Source: Rhodocyclaceae bacterium
Lineage (GTDB): Bacteria; Pseudomonadota; Gammaproteobacteria; Burkholderiales; Rhodocyclaceae
DNA length: 38,426 nt
NCBI GenBank assembly: GCA_018883265.1
Contig: VEQK01000017.1
Location: 1-38,426, forward strand
Direction: 5' to 3'
Shown piece after piece: positions 29,562 through 36,437 of the stretch; position 1 is the stretch's first letter; every line of letters begins with the position of its first letter. Position numbers and translations under genes: made by a program. The notes beneath the pieces were generated by a model, which had not been told where the DNA came from, searched no databases, and saw nothing but the letters and a program-made list of their open reading frames with translations.

Positions 29562-29651
29562 GACGACTCCCGGCGCCGAAACGCCCTAACCCGTACAAGC
29601 GTCCCCGCAGGTCGGATAGTTTCTTTACGCTAAAGGAGTGGTCAGATAGCC

Positions 29652-29673
29652 GAGGCGACCCGAAGCCGCCCTC
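29652..29673 (-). promoter_or_regulatory. Stable hairpin between the riboswitch and btuB, possible expression platform
   Basis: On the minus strand this 22-nt element forms an 8-bp stem with a single bulged G and a TTCGG loop. It lies about 15 nt downstream of the riboswitch aptamer and 90 nt upstream of the btuB start. No U-tract follows it, so it does not look like a standard intrinsic terminator. It may take part in the switch or in Rho- or translation-level control. Confidence 0.4.
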
Positions 29674-29687
29674 CCGCAGCAAGTGAA

Positions 29688-29888
29688 TCCGAAAGGCCGG
29701 TCTCCGGGCTCGCGCGGGGCAGGATATTCCTACCGAACATGCCGCCTTCCCAGACCCGAAGATCCAGTGGCTTAAGGCACGACACAGCGCTTACCGTTGC
29801 GGGGGCAGCACCGGGTTAGCAATCGATTGCGTCACCGGTTTCCCGTTTCACTCCGGCACAGTTTCACTGCGACAGAGCACCGTTCGGA
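29688..29888 (-). promoter_or_regulatory. Cobalamin (B12) riboswitch controlling btuB-btuC-btuD
   Basis: The minus strand carries the B12 aptamer elements in order. The P1 5' arm TCCGAA-CGGT (plus 29880-29888) comes first, then GCCGGAGTGAAACGGGAA, then GGTGC-TGCCCCCGCAACGG. The conserved AAGCCACTGG is at plus 29764-29772, followed by GGGAAGG and the 3' B12 box AGCCCGGAGACCGGCC (plus 29695-29711). The P1 3' arm TTCGGA closes at 29688-29693. The usual logic is repression of the transporter when B12 is plentiful. The leader to the btuB start is about 126 nt. Confidence 0.93.
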
Positions 29889-29987
29889 AGGCTTCACTGC
29901 TTTCACAGCTAAGCGGAACGCATTCTATCACTCAAGCCCTGATAAACGGCCAATTCATTGAATTACTTCAATTTAATGAAAATAGAG

Positions 29988-30016
29988 TTGACCCTGTCGC
30001 CGGTGCGCCCTATAGT
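29988..30016 (+). promoter_or_regulatory. Sigma-70-type promoter for the ZapB-like/zapA operon
   Basis: TTGACC at 29988-29993, a 17-bp spacer and TATAGT at 30011-30016 form a near-consensus promoter. Transcription would start at 30023-30024, the first base of the ATG of the coiled-coil gene, so the mRNA would be essentially leaderless. An AT-rich stretch lies just upstream. Confidence 0.7.
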
Positions 30017-30023
30017 GCGCGCC

Positions 30024-30230
30024 ATGGATCGCAATATTTCTCTGCTGGAACAAAAGCTGGACCAGCTGATTTCTCTGCTGGAAGAAACCCGTCTGCAAAA
30101 CGGTGATTTACGGGCGCGCCTGAAAGCTGCCGAAGCACGCACCGGGCAGCTCGAAACGCAAATGAACGCAGCGCGCAATAAACTCGAGCAGGTGGTCGCC
30201 CATCTGCCGGAATCGGCGAGTTTGTCATGA
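30024..30230 (+). CDS. Small coiled-coil protein, ZapB-like
   Basis: This 68-residue protein is an almost continuous heptad-repeat helix (ISLLEQKLDQLISLLEE, then LRARLKAAEARTGQLETQ). It resembles ZapB and related short coiled-coil proteins that help organise the FtsZ ring, and its coupling to zapA (ATGA overlap, 4 bp) supports a role in cell division. The start at 30024 gives the standard length. Upstream in-frame codons reach 29958 but overlap the promoter. No Shine-Dalgarno precedes the ATG, which matches leaderless initiation. Confidence 0.8.
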   Translation: MDRNISLLEQKLDQLISLLEETRLQNGDLRARLKAAEARTGQLETQMNAARNKLEQVVAHLPESASLS

Positions 30231-30556
30231 GTACGGCCAGCCATCTGGATGTCATTTTATTTGGCCGCGAATACCGCTTGGCCTGCCCACCTGAGCAACA
30301 AGCTGCCCTTAATGCAGCGGTCACTCTTGTAAATACCAAAATGCAGGAAGTCGCCAGCAAGGGGCGCCAGGTATCTACCGAGCGTGCGGCCATCATGGCG
30401 GCGCTGACCCTGGCGCATGATCTTCTGGAAGCCCAAAACCCGGGCATGGTTCAATCAACGGTTCCTGTTGACACTGGCGAGGCAAGGCGTAAAGTCGAAC
30501 GCATGGTGCAGCGTGCGGACGATGCAATCGAGTCGCATCAGAACGCCCTGTTCTAG
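30227..30556 (+). CDS. zapA: Cell division protein ZapA
   Basis: ZapA bundles FtsZ filaments at midcell. The 109-residue product shows the ZapA start (LDVILFGREYRLACPPEQQAALNAAVTLVNTKM), with the basic patch and the helix ERAAIMAALTLAHDLLEA, followed by a C-terminal coiled-coil tail. Length and order are typical. It overlaps the upstream coiled-coil gene by 4 bp and is followed by a structured intergenic region where 6S RNA usually lies. Confidence 0.92.
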   Translation: MSTASHLDVILFGREYRLACPPEQQAALNAAVTLVNTKMQEVASKGRQVSTERAAIMAALTLAHDLLEAQNPGMVQSTVPVDTGEARRKVERMVQRADDAIESHQNALF

Positions 30557-30564
30557 TTCTTCAA

Positions 30565-30722
30565 GTTCTCAATGCCCCGAGCGGCGCAAGGCATCTTGCG
30601 TTTGCTTGAACCAATGCTTATAGCAATGGTCGACGACCATCAAACCGCTGTTGTGATCGCCCCATGTGGGTGAACCTGATGCGGCGCGTTGTCGGCCTCA
30701 CTGAACCCAGGTTCAGAGCCAC
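30565..30722 (+). ncRNA. Candidate structured RNA, possibly 6S RNA (ssrS)
   Basis: The gap between zapA and the convergent GntR gene can fold into a long bulged rod. CCGA (30577-30580) pairs with TCGG (30692-30695), GCGC (30584-30587) with GCGC (30684-30687), and GCATC (30591-30595) with GATGC (30678-30682). Further in, GCGTTTG (30598-30604) pairs with CAAACCGC (30641-30648), enclosing the perfect hairpin ATGGTC-gac-GACCAT (30626-30640). A 7-bp hairpin CTGAACC-CA-GGTTCAG follows at 30701-30716. Position after zapA and the rod shape fit 6S RNA. The central bubble is less open on the 5' side than in the E. coli RNA, so the identity is not certain. The ends are approximate. Confidence 0.5.
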
Positions 30723-31448
30723 CTAGGTGTTGTTGCGTTCGCGCGGGGCGCCCTCACCCATCTGCTTCTGAATGGCGTGCTGACCAGCCAACAGATGCGC
30801 CCGCATGGCGGCCTCGGCGCCTTCGGCATCTCGATCCAGCATGGCGGCCAGAATGAGTCGGTGCTCCGCCAACGACGAGCCCAAACGGCCGACGCGCGAT
30901 AGGGAATTAAGCCGTGACAGCTTCAGGACCTTACGCAAGTCGTTGATGATCTGAATGAGCCAACGATTACCGGCCTGTTCCTGAACCAGCCGGTGAAATT
31001 CCTGATTCACCTCGAAGAACTGACGAATCTCACCCGCGACAGCAGCCTGTTCAAGAGCATCATGACAATTTTGCAGTTGTGATGCCGCAGCATCGCTCAA
31101 CCGGCGGGTCGCCTCGTAGGCACAACGCCCTTCCAGCATGGCCAGCACCGGGTAAATCTCGGAGGCGTCTTCCTTGGAGATCTCGGCAACGTAACAACCG
31201 CGACGCGGTTTGAGCGTGACCAGCCCTTCTGCCGCCAACACTTTAAGCGCCTCGCGTAATGGCGTTCTGGATATGCCATAGCGGGCGACCAGGGCCAGTT
31301 CATCGATCCATTCGCCCGGTTGTAGCACGTGGTCGAAAATCTCCTCGCGCAGGCGATCAGCCACTTCCTGATAAAGCGCTGAGGAAACAATGGGTTGCGA
31401 CGACCTTGGGGAACGGATTTTAGCGGCTTTTGGCGAAGTTGCGCCCAT
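30723..31448 (-). CDS. GntR-family regulator, FadR/FCD subgroup
   Basis: This is a probable ligand-responsive DNA-binding regulator of the propionate/methylmalonyl-CoA genes next to it. The 241-residue product has an N-terminal winged helix-turn-helix at about residues 23-90 (LREEIFDHVLQPG, then DELALVARYGISRTPLREALKVLAAEGLV, then the wing KPRRGCYVAEI). A helical FCD domain to about 225 holds conserved Glu/His residues that usually bind a metal and a carboxylate or acyl-CoA effector. It is divergent from the methylmalonyl-CoA mutase gene with 161 bp between starts. The effector is inferred from context only. Confidence 0.88.
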   Translation of the reverse strand: MGATSPKAAKIRSPRSSQPIVSSALYQEVADRLREEIFDHVLQPGEWIDELALVARYGISRTPLREALKVLAAEGLVTLKPRRGCYVAEISKEDASEIYPVLAMLEGRCAYEATRRLSDAAASQLQNCHDALEQAAVAGEIRQFFEVNQEFHRLVQEQAGNRWLIQIINDLRKVLKLSRLNSLSRVGRLGSSLAEHRLILAAMLDRDAEGAEAAMRAHLLAGQHAIQKQMGEGAPRERNNT

Positions 31449-31486
31449 AATTATGAATAACGTATGATTCGGTTATCGACATGGCT

Positions 31487-31500
31487 GACTACCCATAGTC
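31487..31500 (+). repeat. Inverted repeat in the GntR/mutase intergenic region
   Basis: GACTA (31487-31491) and TAGTC (31496-31500) are perfect complements around CCCA. The site lies centrally between the two divergent starts, where the GntR regulator would be expected to bind. It does not match the FadR-type consensus clearly. A related partial copy (CATAG) follows at 31504-31508. Confidence 0.35.
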
Positions 31501-31528
31501 TGCCATAGATTGTTGTTTTCACTGAAGA

Positions 31529-31551
31529 CGCCCTTCCTAAAAGGATGGGCG
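31529..31551 (+). promoter_or_regulatory. Leader hairpin upstream of the methylmalonyl-CoA mutase gene
   Basis: CGCCCTTCCT and AGGATGGGCG form a 10-bp stem with one T-T mismatch and an AAA loop. It sits 58 nt before the mutase ATG. No U-tract follows, so it is not a typical terminator. It could stabilise the mRNA or be a protein or ligand site. No B12-box sequence is present here. Confidence 0.4.
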
Positions 31552-31609
31552 AGGTCGCGTCTCCGCGGCATTTTGCATTGCAACTATTCGTTTCCGAGTG
31601 AGGTTCGTC

Positions 31610-33766
31610 ATGAGCAATTCGAACAAAGCCACCCCAGAAGCCATCGAGGCCTGGAAAAAGGCCGCTGCCAAACAATCGCCAGAAGGTGATCTGAGCCGCC
31701 TGGACTGGCATACCCCCGAAGGCCTGACGGTCAAACCTCTTTACACAAAGGCGGACACCGAGAATCTGCAGCACACCGACACGCTGCCGGGCTTTGCCCC
31801 GTTCCTGCGCGGTCCACAGCCGACGATGTATGCCGTGAAGCCTTGGACAATACGCCAGTACGCTGGCTTCTCGACGGCTGAGGCGTCCAACGCCTTCTAC
31901 CGCAAGGCGCTGGCGGCCGGTGGCCAGGGCGTTTCGGTCGCCTTCGATCTGGCGACGCACCGCGGTTATGACTCGGACAACGCCCGCGTGGTCGGCGATG
32001 TCGGTAAAGCCGGCGTGGCCATCGACTCCGTCGAGGATATGAAGATCCTGTTCGACGGTATTCCGCTCGACAAGATCTCCGTCTCGATGACCATGAATGG
32101 CGCCGTGCTGCCGATTCTGGCTGGCTACATCGTGGCTGCCGAAGAGCAAGGCGTTTCGCAGGACAAGCTGTCCGGCACGATCCAGAACGATATTCTCAAA
32201 GAGTTCATGGTTCGTAACACCTATATTTATCCGCCGACCCCGTCGATGAAGATTATTTCGGACATCTTCGGCTACACGGCGCAGCACATGCCGAAATTCA
32301 ACTCGATTTCGATCTCGGGCTATCACATTCAGGAAGCCGGTGCGAACCAGGCCATCGAACTGGCCTTTACGCTGGCCGATGGTCGCGAGTACGTGCGCAC
32401 AGGCATTGCTTCGGGTCTGGACGTCGATGCCTTCGCCGGTCGTCTATCGTTCTTCTGGGCCGTCGGCATGAATTTCTATCTGGAAATCGCCAAGATGCGC
32501 GCCGCCCGTCTGCTGTGGCACCGCGTGATGAGTGAGTTCAACCCGAAGAGCGCCAAATCGCTGATGCTGCGTACCCACTCGCAGACATCAGGCTGGTCGC
32601 TGACCGAGCAGGATCCGTACAACAACGTCGTGCGTACCACGATCGAGGCGCTGGCTGCCGTGTTTGGTGGCACGCAGTCATTGCATACCAATGCGCTCGA
32701 CGAAGCCATTGCGCTGCCAACCGAGTTCTCGGCCCGTATCGCCCGTAACACGCAGCTGATCATTCAGGAAGAAACCCACATCACCAACGTGATCGATCCG
32801 TGGGCCGGTTCCTACATGATGGAAAAGCTGACGCAGGACATGGCCGACAAGGCCTGGGCCATCATGGAAGAAATCGAGGCCATGGGCGGCATGACCAAGG
32901 CTGTGGAATCAGGCTGGGCCAAGATGCAGGTCGAAACCTGCGCCGCCGAAAAACAGGCGCGCATCGACTCGGGCAAGGACGTCATTGTCGGCGTCAACAA
33001 ATACAAACTGGCCCAGGAAGACGACATCGACATTCTCGATATCGACAACCACGCGGTGCGCGAAGCACAGGTTGCCCGTCTGCAGAAGATCCGCGCAACG
33101 CGCGATAGCAAGGCCGTTGAAGCCGCATTGAACGCGCTCACCGAATGCGCCAAGACCGGTCAGGGCAACCTGCTGGATCTGGCCGTCAAGGCCGTCCGCC
33201 TGCGCGCCACCGTCGGTGAAGTATCCGATGCGCTGGAAAAGATCTTCGGTCGTTTCCGCGCGAACAACCAAACCATTTCGGGTGTGTATGGAGGCGTTGT
33301 GCAAGGTCAGGATAGCTGGGAAGAAATCAAGCAGGACATCGAAAAATTCGTTAAAGAACAAGGTCGTCGGCCGCGCATCATGATCGCCAAACTGGGTCAG
33401 GATGGTCATGACCGCGGCGCCAAAGTCGTTGCCACGGCATTCGCCGATCTAGGCTTCGACATCGATATGGGCCCGCTGTTCCAGACGCCAGAAGAAGCCG
33501 CCCGCCAAGCCATTGAAAACGACGTCCACGCGATTGGCGTCTCTTCGCTGGCTGCTGGCCACAAGACGTTGCTGCCAGCACTGGTTAAAGCGCTCGAGGA
33601 TCAGGGCTCGGACGACATCATCGTCTTTGCCGGTGGCGTGATTCCGGCCCAGGATTACGACACGCTCTACAAGGCGGGCGCCAAGGCCATCTTCGGTCCG
33701 GGCACCCGCATTGAAGATTCGGCGCGCACCGTGCTGGCCGAGATCCGCAAGGCTCAAGCCAAATAG
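31610..33766 (+). CDS. scpA: Methylmalonyl-CoA mutase, adenosylcobalamin-dependent
   Basis: This enzyme interconverts methylmalonyl-CoA and succinyl-CoA by a radical rearrangement. The 718-residue single-chain protein has the TIM-barrel substrate domain ([43 protein letters not shown]) and a C-terminal B12-binding domain. In that domain the DxHxxG motif is GQDGHDRG, with the cobalt-ligating His at about 600 and GVSSLAAGH behind it. Length equals the E. coli-type large-subunit enzyme. Start at 31610: GAGG lies about 7 nt upstream. meaB follows 15 bp later. It is the most likely consumer of the B12 made or imported by the adjacent island. Confidence 0.96.
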   Translation: MSNSNKATPEAIEAWKKAAAKQSPEGDLSRLDWHTPEGLTVKPLYTKADTENLQHTDTLPGFAPFLRGPQPTMYAVKPWTIRQYAGFSTAEASNAFYRKALAAGGQGVSVAFDLATHRGYDSDNARVVGDVGKAGVAIDSVEDMKILFDGIPLDKISVSMTMNGAVLPILAGYIVAAEEQGVSQDKLSGTIQNDILKEFMVRNTYIYPPTPSMKIISDIFGYTAQHMPKFNSISISGYHIQEAGANQAIELAFTLADGREYVRTGIASGLDVDAFAGRLSFFWAVGMNFYLEIAKMRAARLLWHRVMSEFNPKSAKSLMLRTHSQTSGWSLTEQDPYNNVVRTTIEALAAVFGGTQSLHTNALDEAIALPTEFSARIARNTQLIIQEETHITNVIDPWAGSYMMEKLTQDMADKAWAIMEEIEAMGGMTKAVESGWAKMQVETCAAEKQARIDSGKDVIVGVNKYKLAQEDDIDILDIDNHAVREAQVARLQKIRATRDSKAVEAALNALTECAKTGQGNLLDLAVKAVRLRATVGEVSDALEKIFGRFRANNQTISGVYGGVVQGQDSWEEIKQDIEKFVKEQGRRPRIMIAKLGQDGHDRGAKVVATAFADLGFDIDMGPLFQTPEEAARQAIENDVHAIGVSSLAAGHKTLLPALVKALEDQGSDDIIVFAGGVIPAQDYDTLYKAGAKAIFGPGTRIEDSARTVLAEIRKAQAK

Positions 33767-33781
33767 GCCCCAACACAGCGT

Positions 33782-34843
33782 ATGAACGCGCCAGCGTATA
33801 CCGCACCTGCGGAAGCCACCATGCTCACCGACGCCGATCAGGCGCTGGTGAACGGCGTGCTCGCGGGCGAACGCCGTGCGCTGGCCAAAGCCATCACACT
33901 GATCGAATCGACTCGGGACGATCATCAGGTTCGAGCACAACAGGTGCTTAACGCGCTGTTGCCGAAAACCGGCAACGCCATCCGCATCGGTATTTCTGGC
34001 GTCCCTGGTGCCGGTAAATCGACCTTCATCGAAGCGCTGGGCATGTGGCTCATCAAGCAAGGCCACAAACTCGCCGTGCTCGCGGTCGACCCTTCGTCTA
34101 GCGTCTCGGGCGGTTCGATTCTGGGCGACAAGACGCGCATGGAACAGTTATCGGCGCGTGAAGAAGCCTTCATCCGCCCGAGCCCGTCGTCAGGGTCGCT
34201 CGGTGGTGTCGCCGAAAAAACCCGCGAAGCCATGCTGCTCTGTGAAGCTTCGGGTTACGACGTCATCATCATTGAGACGGTCGGCGTTGGCCAGTCGGAA
34301 ACAACCGTTGCCGGCATGGTCGATATGTTCTGTCTGCTGCAATTGCCGAACGCAGGTGATGATCTGCAGGCCATCAAAAAGGGCATCGTCGAAATCGCCG
34401 ACCTCGTGATCATTAATAAAGCCGATATCGATCCGCGGGCTGCGGCAGTCACTGCGGCCCAATGGAAAAACGCCCTGACGCTGCTGCGCCCGACCAGCCC
34501 GAACTGGCAGCCGCCGGTCATCGCGCTAAGCGCCCTGCACCACGAGGGGATCGAAAAATTCTGGGAAGCGATCGACAATTACCGTAAGGCCTTGGTGCCA
34601 ACCGGTGAGTTTGATGCGCGCCGCCGCCATCAGGCACAAGCCTGGATGTGGAGCCTGATCGATTCGGGTCTGCGCCGCGCCTTTCACGCCAACCCGACCG
34701 TGCTCAGTAGCCTGCCCGCCATACGCCAGGCGGTGGATACAGCACGCCAGACACCGGCCTCGGCCGCGCGTCAGCTACTCGGCGCCTTTTTAGGCACACC
34801 TTTTGCTCAAACATCGCCAACGACCAGCGGTCTTGGCACGTAA
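33782..34843 (+). CDS. meaB: MeaB/ArgK-type GTPase, methylmalonyl-CoA mutase chaperone
   Basis: MeaB uses GTP hydrolysis to protect and reload methylmalonyl-CoA mutase with cofactor. The 353-residue G3E GTPase has Walker [13 protein letters not shown] at about 70-81, [20 protein letters not shown] (switch region, about 101-120), [22 protein letters not shown] and the base-recognition motif NKAD. The first ATG has no Shine-Dalgarno, while the ATG at 33821 has GGAAG about 6 nt upstream and would remove 13 residues. The true start could be either. It is directly downstream of the mutase gene, as is typical. Confidence 0.94.
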   Translation: MNAPAYTAPAEATMLTDADQALVNGVLAGERRALAKAITLIESTRDDHQVRAQQVLNALLPKTGNAIRIGISGVPGAGKSTFIEALGMWLIKQGHKLAVLAVDPSSSVSGGSILGDKTRMEQLSAREEAFIRPSPSSGSLGGVAEKTREAMLLCEASGYDVIIIETVGVGQSETTVAGMVDMFCLLQLPNAGDDLQAIKKGIVEIADLVIINKADIDPRAAAVTAAQWKNALTLLRPTSPNWQPPVIALSALHHEGIEKFWEAIDNYRKALVPTGEFDARRRHQAQAWMWSLIDSGLRRAFHANPTVLSSLPAIRQAVDTARQTPASAARQLLGAFLGTPFAQTSPTTSGLGT

Positions 34844-34869
34844 CCGGATATCACCTGAGGAGTCCCACT

Positions 34870-36402
34870 ATGCATGACATCGTTCATCAGCTCGAACAGA
34901 AGCGCGAACAGGCGCGTCTGGGCGGCGGCCAGAAGCGTATCGACGCACAGCATGCCAAAGGCAAACTGACCGCCCGCGAACGCATCGATCTGTTCCTGGA
35001 TCCGGATTCGTTCGAAGAGTGGGATATGTTCAAGGAACACCGCTGCACCGATTTCGGTATGGAGAAACAATCCCTGCCGGGTGATGGCGTCGTGACTGGC
35101 TACGGCACCGTCAATGGCCGTCTGGTCTTCGTGTTTTCGCAGGACTTCACCGTGCTGGGCGGTTCGCTGTCGGAAACGCATGCTGAAAAAATCTGCAAGA
35201 TCATGGATCAAGCCATGAAGGTCGGCGCGCCGGTCATCGGCCTGAACGACTCAGGTGGCGCCCGTATTCAGGAAGGCGTTGCCGCGTTGGGCGGTTATGC
35301 CGAAGTATTCCAGCGCAACGTCATGGCCTCGGGCGTGATCCCGCAGATCTCGATGATCATGGGCCCCTGCGCCGGTGGTGCTGTGTACTCACCGTCGATG
35401 ACCGACTTCATCTTTATGGTGAAAGATAGCTCGTACATGTTCGTGACCGGTCCGGAAGTGGTGAAGACCGTGACGCACGAAGAAGTGACCGCCGAAGAAC
35501 TCGGTGGCGCCGTGACGCATACTAGCAAGTCGGGCGTGGCCGATCTGGCCTTCGAAAACGATGTCGAGGCGCTGATGATGCTGCGTCGCCTGATCAACTT
35601 CCTGCCGTCGAGCAACAAAGAGAAACCACCGGTTCAGCCCACACTGGACAGCGCCGACCGTCTGGACTTCTCGCTCGACACGCTGGTGCCGGCTAACCCG
35701 AACCAGCCGTACGACATGAAGGAACTGATCATCAAGACTGTGGATGACTGTGACTTCTTCGAGATTCAACCGGATTACGCCAAGAACATCATCGTTGGCT
35801 TCGGCCGCATGGAAGGCCGTACTGTGGGTATCGTGGCCAACCAGCCGCTGGTGCTGGCCGGTTGCCTGGACATCAAGTCGTCGATCAAAGCTGCCCGTTT
35901 CGTGCGCTTCTGCGATGCCTTCAATATTCCCGTCGTGACTTTCGTTGACGTGCCGGGCTTCATGCCGGGCACCTCGCAGGAATACGGCGGCATCATCAAG
36001 CATGGCGCCAAGCTGCTCTATGCGTATGCTGAATGTACTGTGCCGAAGGTCACTGTGATCACCCGTAAGGCCTACGGCGGTGCCTATGACGTGATGAGTT
36101 CGAAGCACCTGCGTGGCGACGTCAACTTCGCCTGGCCATCGGCTGAAATCGCCGTGATGGGGCCGAAGGGCGCTGTGGAAATTATTTTCCGCGAAGAGAA
36201 AAACGACCCGTCCAAGCTGGCCGAGCGCGAAGCGGAGTACAAGGCCAAGTTTGCCAACCCGTTCGTGGCGGGCGCCCGTGGCTTTATCGACGACGTGATC
36301 ATGCCGAGCGAAACCCGCAAGCGCATTTGCCGTTCGCTGGCGATGTTGAAGGATAAGGATGTCACCAACCCGTGGCGCAAGCACGGCAACATCCCGCTCT
36401 GA
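34870..36402 (+). CDS. pccB: Propionyl-CoA carboxylase beta chain (carboxyltransferase)
   Basis: PccB moves carboxyl from biotin to propionyl-CoA, giving methylmalonyl-CoA. The 510-residue product has a crotonase-like N-terminal half with [19 protein letters not shown] at about 125-143 and [11 protein letters not shown] at about 166-176 (oxyanion glycines). The C-terminal half has [28 protein letters not shown] and [10 protein letters not shown]. The first half also holds [15 protein letters not shown], usual for acyl-CoA carboxyltransferases. GAGGAG precedes the ATG. It lies 26 bp after meaB and 35 bp before pccA. A related acyl-CoA substrate cannot be excluded, but the mutase and MeaB point to propionyl-CoA. 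Confidence 0.95.
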   Translation: MHDIVHQLEQKREQARLGGGQKRIDAQHAKGKLTARERIDLFLDPDSFEEWDMFKEHRCTDFGMEKQSLPGDGVVTGYGTVNGRLVFVFSQDFTVLGGSLSETHAEKICKIMDQAMKVGAPVIGLNDSGGARIQEGVAALGGYAEVFQRNVMASGVIPQISMIMGPCAGGAVYSPSMTDFIFMVKDSSYMFVTGPEVVKTVTHEEVTAEELGGAVTHTSKSGVADLAFENDVEALMMLRRLINFLPSSNKEKPPVQPTLDSADRLDFSLDTLVPANPNQPYDMKELIIKTVDDCDFFEIQPDYAKNIIVGFGRMEGRTVGIVANQPLVLAGCLDIKSSIKAARFVRFCDAFNIPVVTFVDVPGFMPGTSQEYGGIIKHGAKLLYAYAECTVPKVTVITRKAYGGAYDVMSSKHLRGDVNFAWPSAEIAVMGPKGAVEIIFREEKNDPSKLAEREAEYKAKFANPFVAGARGFIDDVIMPSETRKRICRSLAMLKDKDVTNPWRKHGNIPL

Positions 36403-36437
36403 TCGCAAACCCAATTACCGAAATCTGAGGCTTTCTC

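Noticed and set aside
30417-30623. 68-codon plus-strand frame running from zapA into the RNA region
   Set aside because: It overlaps zapA in another frame and the structured RNA candidate, with no ribosome site or homology.
31449-31609. B12 riboswitch upstream of the methylmalonyl-CoA mutase gene
   Set aside because: The enzyme needs B12, so I looked for one. The region lacks both GCCACTG and the AGYCMGGAGACC box and is too short for the aptamer.
31451-32326. 291-codon minus-strand frame opposite the mutase start
   Set aside because: It would run through the GntR/mutase intergenic region and the conserved mutase N terminus. Composition is that of an antisense shadow.
35389-36414. 341-codon open frame on the minus strand opposite pccB
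   Set aside because: It lies entirely against a well-conserved gene, has low-complexity His/Asp/Val-rich composition typical of antisense frames in GC-rich DNA, and has no homology I can recognise.
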